Source: RYN-433 sp036558265
GTDB taxonomy: Bacteria; Planctomycetota; Phycisphaerae; Tepidisphaerales; Tepidisphaeraceae
Direction of reading: 5' to 3'
Assembly: GCA_036558265.1 (NCBI GenBank)
Contig: DATBFY010000417.1
Location: forward strand, 1 to 11,538
Length of the DNA stretch: 11,538 nucleotides
The notes under the pieces are model-generated. The model saw nothing but the letters and a program-made list of their open reading frames with translations. It was not told the DNA's origin and did not search any database. Below are positions 7,704-11,538 of this stretch, in pieces (the first letter of the stretch is position 1; each line of letters starts with the position of its first letter). Position numbers and translations under genes: made by a program.

Positions 7704-7728
7704 TACGAACCACCCCTCCCCAAGCCAA
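7700..7728 (-). promoter_or_regulatory. Candidate sigma70-type promoter of the efflux operon
   Basis: TTGGCT (7728-7723) and TATATG (7705-7700), each matching four of six consensus bases, are 17 nt apart. Transcription would begin around 7691-7694, at or next to the regulator's ATG, which agrees with the lack of a ribosome binding site there. Confidence 0.4.
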
Positions 7729-8199
7729 TGCAAAATCTTGGGAAATCGCGCGCAAGGCACCGATCGCCCCGCGCGTCGGTGTAACTCGCCAAATACCCCC
7801 TGCCGAACGGCAGTGCCGACCCACCACCAACACGTCCGCGTCGCCCCGGCGACATTGTCAGCGGCTGGGCTCGCCCAGCGCCTTCCGCGCCGACCGCCGC
7901 GGCAAAAGAACCGCCGCCCCACTACGCGCGCCCCGTGAAGGCCGGCCGTCCACAACGCGACCTCGCGCGGGCCGCTCTTCCAGTCCCGTGCTGACCAGGT
8001 ACCGCGCGACCTTGCCGTCGGAGTCGAAGGTCGAGTCGAGCGTGCCGTCGGCGGTCGTGTCGCCGTCGCGGTCCCGCTCGATCAGCTCGTCCACGTAGCC
8101 CGCTGCGGCGCTTTCGGGACGGTGTAGGCGCCGCGACAGCGGCGAACCCGGACCCAAAGGCCGCCGCGCAATCAGACGTCCATCGCCCCCGCGGCACCC
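7729..8199. other. Gene-poor stretch with no convincing intact gene
   Basis: Several open frames cross this interval on both strands, but none has a good start with a ribosome binding site or a recognisable full-length domain. It holds a possible decayed YD/RHS-like fragment (7972-8097), and a small perfect stem CTGCCG/CGGCAG with a 2-nt loop on the minus strand near 7800-7813. Low-complexity Arg/Gly/Ala translations in all frames fit non-coding GC-rich DNA. Confidence 0.5.
7972..8097 (-). pseudogene. Possible remnant of a YD/RHS-repeat or calcium-loop protein
   Basis: The minus strand encodes YVDELIERDRDGDTTADG, then 'TLDSTFDSDGKVARYLVS' and 'TGLEERP', without a proper start or stop of its own. 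The opening 'YVDELIERDRD' resembles the phrase before the core of RHS/YD-repeat proteins in planctomycetes, where 'LEERLY' often follows; here the similarity ends at LEER. The Asp-rich DRDGDTTADG could instead be a dockerin- or EF-hand-like calcium loop. Flanking translation is Arg/Ala-rich and lacks domain character, so this is a decayed fragment at best. Confidence 0.35.
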
Positions 8200-8448
8200 T
8201 CACCCCGTTCCCCCCTCCTTCCGCTCATATGGGAACACCGTCCGCACGTACGACACGCAATCCAGTTTCTTCAACTCCGCCATCCGGTCCGCCGGGATCG
8301 TCCCCTCCACTGCCCCGTCCGCTGCGTCAACGTTCACGATGTGCATCCCCACCCCCCGCAGCTTCGCGAGCGATTCTTCGTTCCGCTCCGCGCAAGCCTC
8401 CTTCAGGATCACCTCGACGTCGGCGATTTCCTCGTAACGCTGGGTCAT
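8200..8448 (-). CDS. Small protein with predicted ferredoxin-like / I9-inhibitor-like fold
   Basis: An 82-aa soluble protein without signal peptide. Seen: beta-like VEVIL (11-15), a helix rich in Glu/Lys (24-32), beta-like 'MHIVNVD' (35-41), beta-like 'GAVEGTIP' (45-52), helix 'ADRMAELKKLD' (53-63) and beta-like 'VSYVRTVFPY' (65-74). This beta-alpha-beta-beta-alpha-beta order, with 'V.GTI..DRM.EL.KLD.V.YVR', resembles subtilisin propeptide/I9 domains and small bacterial homologues sometimes mislabelled ketohydroxyglutarate aldolase. Those bind or inhibit proteins; a role here is unknown. An ATG three codons upstream exists, but AGGA at 8460-8457 is correctly spaced (8 nt) only for the ATG at 8448. 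No protease gene is adjacent within the window. I recognise the fold pattern, not a named gene. Confidence 0.75.
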   Translation of the reverse strand: MTQRYEEIADVEVILKEACAERNEESLAKLRGVGMHIVNVDAADGAVEGTIPADRMAELKKLDCVSYVRTVFPYERKEGGTG

Positions 8449-8456
8449 GAGGCCCA

Positions 8457-8460
8457 TCCT
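8457..8460 (-). promoter_or_regulatory. Ribosome binding site of the small I9-like gene
   Basis: AGGA lies 8 nt before the ATG at 8448 and overlaps the alternative ATG at 8457, so it favours the shorter 82-aa form. No clear promoter was seen upstream. Confidence 0.5.
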
Positions 8461-8746
8461 AATGTGCCGTCCTCTGCGCCACAGCGCCGACGTTCAACCG
8501 CCGCGCATCCGATCGCGCGCCAGCCAGGTCCCGCCCAGAAATCGCGCAATCACGGATCAACGCGGCACGAATTGACGTTCGTTCCATGCCATTCACAACC
8601 CGTTTGCCAGCCAATACATCCGATAAGGCCCGCAAAAATCTTCGACCGCTCCGGCCACTGGCACTTTCTTCGCACTAGGGTCAACCGTAGTCGTTGCAGT
8701 CGGTTACGCAATTACATCATGGAGCGCGGTTGGTTCCCACGGGCAG

Positions 8747-8775
8747 TACCGCCCGCAGGCGGTCTGCGGGCGGTA
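8747..8775. repeat. Perfect 11-bp inverted repeat, hairpin
   Basis: TACCGCCCGCA and its exact complement TGCGGGCGGTA flank the 7-nt loop GGCGGTC. There is no T tract on either side, so it is not a terminator. It resembles dispersed palindromic units of GC-rich genomes, or could be a stem of a structured RNA ending at 8950. Confidence 0.75.
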
Positions 8776-8910
8776 TCCTGTCCGGGGGCTCAACCCAGGT
8801 CGATCGAAAAACAAAACAAAAAGCGAAGCTCGCTCGAACACGCTGCACCCTGCCAGACCTCCTTCGCAGCACGGCGAGCTCGCCTCAAGCCTCGTTTCCT
8901 CCTCCGCCAA

Positions 8911-8950
8911 GGCCGCACGCCGATTACCCTCCTGCGTGCGGCCTTTTTTT
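8911..8950 (+). terminator. Rho-independent terminator without a recognised upstream gene
   Basis: GGCCGCACGC (8911-8920) pairs perfectly with GCGTGCGGCC (8934-8943) across a 13-nt loop, followed directly by seven T (8944-8950). This is a strong plus-strand terminator. No coding gene on the plus strand precedes it in the window, so it may end a small RNA or act in the leader of the gene at 9033. Confidence 0.85.
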
Positions 8951-8979
8951 GCGCGCGCATGACTGCTTCCGCCTTCTTC

Positions 8980-8995
8980 TGCCCTGAACAGGGCA
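8980..8995. promoter_or_regulatory. 7-bp inverted repeat upstream of the secreted-protein gene
   Basis: TGCCCTG and CAGGGCA are separated by AA, centred about 46 bp before the ATG at 9033. The position suits a regulator-binding site, but no binding protein can be named and no clear promoter hexamers flank it. Confidence 0.35.
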
Positions 8996-9032
8996 CTTCC
9001 GCAACGTTCCATAAAGTGTCAATGTCTGCCCG

Positions 9033-9953
9033 ATGAACCGTCTTTACCGGCCTCGCACCGCCATAACCCTCCTCGCCCTCTTGCTGGCCTTGGCTCGCCT
9101 CAGCCTCGCGGACGGTACCCCTGCGCTCACGAGCGAAACCGTCGACACGGTGACGGACTTTGTCGAGTGGGTGCTGGACGTGCCGTTCACCCGGGACCAG
9201 CGGGACGCGCTTCGGAACCACCTGGTCGATTCTTGGGAAAGGAACGACAAGACGGAAATCAACGGCGTGCAAGAGATCATCAAAGGCCGCCTCCAACTCG
9301 ACAAACTGACCGACCCGCAAAAGAAGGAACTCGCGCGTCAGATGATCCGCACCGAGATCCTCAAGCAGTGGCGACAGGAGGCAACCCAGGGTGACAAGAT
9401 GGCGCGCCTGATGGTGGAAATTTTCGACTCGGCCAATAAGGCGATTGCGGCCGGGGATCCCCCCCTCACGCGCCAGAGCACCGATGCCACCCTCGAGATC
9501 CTCCACTTCATGGCCTCCAAAGTGGTCGGGGCGGGCGACGTGGCGCCCGGCAAGGAACAGAAGGACCAGTTCGCGACGAGCCTGATCGGGGTGTACGAGC
9601 GAATGCTGCCGGAGAACAAGAGGGAGCTGGCGGAGATGCCGATGTACTGGGCCGCCCTCCGCGCCGCCTGGCCGGAGCTTGCGAAGGATCAGCAGGAAAA
9701 GCTGACGGCGGCGTGGGCGACCAGCGAGCAGGTCAAGCCCATCGTCGAGGAGATCAAGCAGGTTCGCGCGCAGACTGCGACCCATTCCGACCCGCTGGCG
9801 GCGGCGAAGGCCATGCAGAAGCTGTATCAGCAGCATCAGACCTTCGTGACGCTGTCGAACATTTCCTATCAGTCGCACATGGCGCGGATGAACATCATTA
9901 ATAACATCGGGGCAAGCAATTATCGGTATGAGTATCGGTACCGGTACCGGTAA
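9033..9953 (+). CDS. Secreted helical protein of unknown function with Tyr/Arg tail
   Basis: 306 aa; I do not recognise the family. Seen: a signal peptide (Arg-rich n-region, Leu/Ala core about 10-22, likely cleavage after SLA at about residue 26), so export is likely. The mature part is predicted mostly alpha-helical. Two segments look alike: 'FTRDQRDALRNHLVDSWERN' (52-71) with 'LTDPQKKELARQM' (92-104), and 'KEQKDQFATSLIGVYERM' (174-191) with 'LAKDQQEKLTAAW' (216-228). The phrase MYWAALRAAWPEL (204-216) is aromatic-rich. The chain ends YRYEYRYRYR, coded by a hexanucleotide repeat. No Shine-Dalgarno sequence precedes the ATG; a four-codon frame (9022-9036) overlaps it by ATGA. It ends 38 bp before a strong terminator, suggesting a single-gene transcript. 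A chaperone- or stress-related role would be guesswork. Confidence 0.85.
   Translation: MNRLYRPRTAITLLALLLALARLSLADGTPALTSETVDTVTDFVEWVLDVPFTRDQRDALRNHLVDSWERNDKTEINGVQEIIKGRLQLDKLTDPQKKELARQMIRTEILKQWRQEATQGDKMARLMVEIFDSANKAIAAGDPPLTRQSTDATLEILHFMASKVVGAGDVAPGKEQKDQFATSLIGVYERMLPENKRELAEMPMYWAALRAAWPELAKDQQEKLTAAWATSEQVKPIVEEIKQVRAQTATHSDPLAAAKAMQKLYQQHQTFVTLSNISYQSHMARMNIINNIGASNYRYEYRYRYR
9921..9950 (+). repeat. Five hexanucleotide units coding the Tyr-Arg tail
   Basis: Units TATCGG, TATGAG, TATCGG, TACCGG and TACCGG run up to the TAA stop and encode YR-YE-YR-YR-YR. The last two are identical; the others differ at one to three bases, mostly silent third positions, so the peptide is better conserved than the DNA. 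Confidence 0.8.
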
Positions 9954-9991
9954 CCCCACACACACACGGTCCTACCCTCCCCTTCCCTGAG

Positions 9992-10021
9992 CTCCCCGGC
10001 CCCAGCGGCCGGGGAGTTTTT
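9992..10021 (+). terminator. Rho-independent terminator of the secreted-protein gene
   Basis: CTCCCCGGCC (9992-10001) pairs perfectly with GGCCGGGGAG (10007-10016) across CCAGC, followed by five T. It serves the plus-strand gene ending at 9953. On the minus strand no U-rich tract follows the stem, so it is probably a weak terminator for the convergent propeller gene. Confidence 0.88.
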
Positions 10022-10044
10022 CGTTTGGAGGACCTGCACCCTGG

Positions 10045-11439
10045 TTACTTCGCCTTGACGTCGTAGCAGAGCAGCGTGTCCTGGTCGCGCAGGTACATCT
10101 TGCCGTTGGCGACGACGGGGTGGGGCCAGGCGGGCTGTCGGGTGCGGTCGGGCTGCTCGAAGCGGCCCTTCTCGACGTATTGCCTGGGGTTGGGCTCGAT
10201 CAGGAGGATCGTGCCGGTCTCGGTGCGGTAGTAGAGCCGGCCGTCCGCGAAGACGATGGAGCCCTTGGGCGCCCGGCGCTCCTCGCGCTGGTTCCAGAGG
10301 ACGTTGCCGGTCTTGAAGTCGAGGCAGACGAGCGCCCCGCCCTCGTTGCCGCCGTTGGCCCCGTAGAGGGCGTCGCCGACGAGGATCACCCCGCCGTGGT
10401 GGTTCTGCAATCGCTGACTGAACCAGACCTGCTCGGCGTTGACGGCGCCGCCGGCGGCGCTGGTGAGCTTGACCAGCCCGCCGCCCGCCCCGTAGGCCGA
10501 TGAGGCGAAGACCATGCCGTCGTGGTAGAGCGGGGTGGTGCAGTTGATGCCGGGGCCGTTGGCGGCGCGGTCGTACCGCCAGAGGAACTTGCCGTCCGCC
10601 GCCGCCACCCCGATCAATGCCTTGGCGGTCAGTTGCACGTATTGCCGCTGCCCGGCGAAGTCGATGGCGATGGGCGAGGCGTACGCCGCCCCGCCACCAC
10701 CGCCGAAGCCGCCGCGACCACCGCGGCGGGGACCGCCCTGCCCACCGCCGGGACCGCCACCGGGACTGCCCGCAGCGCCGGCGGCGGCGGCGGCGGCAGG
10801 CATCTTGCTCTTCCAGATCGTCTCGCCGGTTGCGTTGTTCAGCGCGGCCATCACGGCGTCGGGGCCGCCGGGGGTGACGATGAGCTTCTGGCCGTCCACG
10901 AGCGGAGACTCGCGATAAGCCCAGGCCGGCGGATTCCCACCCAGGTCGCGGGTCAGGCTCCGCTGCCAGAGGATCTTGCCGTCCTTAGCCTGGAGGCAGG
11001 CGAGTTCGCCGCCGTTACCCTCGACATACAGCCGCTCGCCATCGACCGTGGGCGTACACCCGGGCCCCTCCTCCCCCTGCGACATCCGCTGCCCCCGGTA
11101 GGCGGGCCCGATCGGCACGGCCCAGAGCTCCTTGCCGCCGGCCTCGGCGAGCGCCCAGACGACTTGCTCGTTGCCGCGATTGCTCATGCCGTAGATCTGT
11201 CCGGCGGCGATGGACGGCGCGCTGTAGCCGCCGCCCAGTCCCTTGACCTTCCATGCGAGCGGCGGGCCCTCTTTGGGCCATTCCTGGAGAAGGCCGGTCT
11301 CCTTTGAAACCGAGTTTCGATCGGGCCCCTGCCACTGCGGCCAGTCGTCCGCGCAGGCGACGGCAGCGCACGAGAGGGATATTGCGCAAACCGCCAGCGT
11401 AAGCGAAGCGCGCCGCCGCCAGAAGATTGGTGGATTCAT
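10045..11439 (-). CDS. Exported PQQ-like beta-propeller repeat protein
   Basis: 464 aa. Seen: a signal peptide with Arg-rich start and cleavage after AVACA (residue 30), then DWPQWQGPDRNSVSKETGLL (32-51), a hallmark opening of planctomycete PQQ-like repeat proteins. Propeller blades recur with 'DGKILWQRS', 'TGETIWKSK', 'DGKFLWRYD', 'TGNVLWNQR' and repeated 'G.LY' strands, related to the BamB/PQQ-dehydrogenase fold. Residues 214-252 form an Ala/Gly/Arg low-complexity insert between blades. Catalytic residues of quinoprotein dehydrogenases are not recognisable, so a binding or scaffolding role in the periplasm is more likely than an enzyme. GGAG lies 6 nt before the ATG. It converges on the secreted-protein gene and shares no operon within the window. 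Fold is firm; function is unknown, as for most of this large family. Confidence 0.93.
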   Translation of the reverse strand: MNPPIFWRRRASLTLAVCAISLSCAAVACADDWPQWQGPDRNSVSKETGLLQEWPKEGPPLAWKVKGLGGGYSAPSIAAGQIYGMSNRGNEQVVWALAEAGGKELWAVPIGPAYRGQRMSQGEEGPGCTPTVDGERLYVEGNGGELACLQAKDGKILWQRSLTRDLGGNPPAWAYRESPLVDGQKLIVTPGGPDAVMAALNNATGETIWKSKMPAAAAAAGAAGSPGGGPGGGQGGPRRGGRGGFGGGGGAAYASPIAIDFAGQRQYVQLTAKALIGVAAADGKFLWRYDRAANGPGINCTTPLYHDGMVFASSAYGAGGGLVKLTSAAGGAVNAEQVWFSQRLQNHHGGVILVGDALYGANGGNEGGALVCLDFKTGNVLWNQREERRAPKGSIVFADGRLYYRTETGTILLIEPNPRQYVEKGRFEQPDRTRQPAWPHPVVANGKMYLRDQDTLLCYDVKAK

Positions 11440-11538
11440 GGGTTGCTCCGAGTGAATGCTGTGGAGAACTGTTGCAATGGGCGGGTGTCATCTTCCATCG
11501 GCCTCGCCGCTGAAACAAGGCACTGCCTCTCCCAACGA

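Larger units (their letters stand above)
8461..9032. other. Long intergenic region with hairpins and an orphan terminator
   Basis: Between divergent genes at 8448 (minus) and 9033 (plus). Plus-strand open frames here lack ribosome binding sites and domain-like sequence. Structured elements are an 11-bp-stem hairpin (8747-8775), the palindrome GGCGAGCTCGCC (8873-8884), an intrinsic terminator (8911-8950) and a 7-bp inverted repeat (8980-8995). A weak promoter-like pair, TTGACG (8572-8577) and CACAAC (8594-8599), points to the plus strand. An A-rich tract (8808-8822) interrupts otherwise GC-rich sequence. Confidence 0.5.

Noticed and set aside
7577..7855. A minus-strand frame with an upstream ATG (7702) and GGGGAGG ahead of it, overlapping the MarR start
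   Set aside because: It is out of frame with the regulator and encodes Arg/Gly/Ser-rich sequence; it matters only as a possible alternative start if the G tract slips.
8980..8995. LexA-type operator reading of the CCTGAACAGG-containing palindrome
   Set aside because: It does not fit the known spacing of LexA boxes (CTG-N10-CAG or GAAC-type), so only a generic inverted repeat is claimed.
8341..9036. A 231-codon plus-strand open frame across the intergenic region
   Set aside because: It overlaps the small minus-strand gene, runs through a strong terminator, lacks a ribosome binding site and has no domain-like sequence.
8790..9965. A 391-codon minus-strand frame opposite the secreted-protein gene
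   Set aside because: The plus strand has a signal peptide, helical protein-like composition and a matching terminator; the minus frame is Arg/His-rich without domains.
9955..9967. CA dinucleotide run after the secreted-protein gene
   Set aside because: Too short to be a meaningful microsatellite; probably chance.
1..11538. CRISPR arrays, tRNA or rRNA genes, insertion sequences, attachment sites
   Set aside because: No regularly spaced direct repeats, no tRNA-like cloverleaf, no transposase motifs and no flanking terminal inverted repeats were seen.

Overview
The window is GC-rich bacterial chromosome. It most likely comes from a planctomycete-type bacterium (Planctomycetota, possibly a Phycisphaerae-like lineage). 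Three things suggest this: a secreted PQQ-like beta-propeller protein with the 'DWPQWQGPDRN' opening typical of that phylum; an intergenic palindromic element whose translation reads 'GGTGVPPV', a string I remember from many planctomycete protein annotations; and an uncharacterised secreted protein. Taxonomy is inference; no marker gene is present.

Positions 1-7691 form one block read on the minus strand, a tripartite RND efflux operon in transcription order: a MarR-family regulator (7173-7691), an inner-membrane HAE-1-type RND permease (3618-7124), a periplasmic adaptor (2206-3621) and a lipidated TolC/OprM-like outer-membrane channel (761-2209). Permease/adaptor and adaptor/channel each overlap by ATGA, so translation is probably coupled. 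The regulator has a plausible promoter so close to its ATG that its mRNA may be leaderless. Its gene carries two eight-G tracts, and a REP-like hairpin separates it from the permease. Past the channel gene, after 81 bp, comes an ABC transporter ATPase (1-679) that runs off the window edge. Both acidic Walker B residues of this ATPase are glycine.

Positions 7692-9032 are gene-poor: about 500 bp with a possible decayed YD/RHS-like fragment, one small minus-strand gene (8200-8448, a predicted ferredoxin-like or I9-inhibitor-like protein), then about 580 bp with hairpins and a strong plus-strand intrinsic terminator that has no recognised gene in front of it.

Positions 9033-9953 (plus) encode a helical secreted protein of unknown function with a YRYEYRYRYR tail made from a hexanucleotide repeat, followed by a strong terminator. 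Convergent to it, 10045-11439 (minus) encodes the exported PQQ-like propeller protein. The last 99 bp show nothing beyond its ribosome binding site.

The efflux operon is the only clear multi-gene system. The less ordinary elements are the degenerate ABC ATPase, the permease with an extra two-helix membrane insert, the G tracts in the regulator, and the orphan terminator with a possible small RNA.
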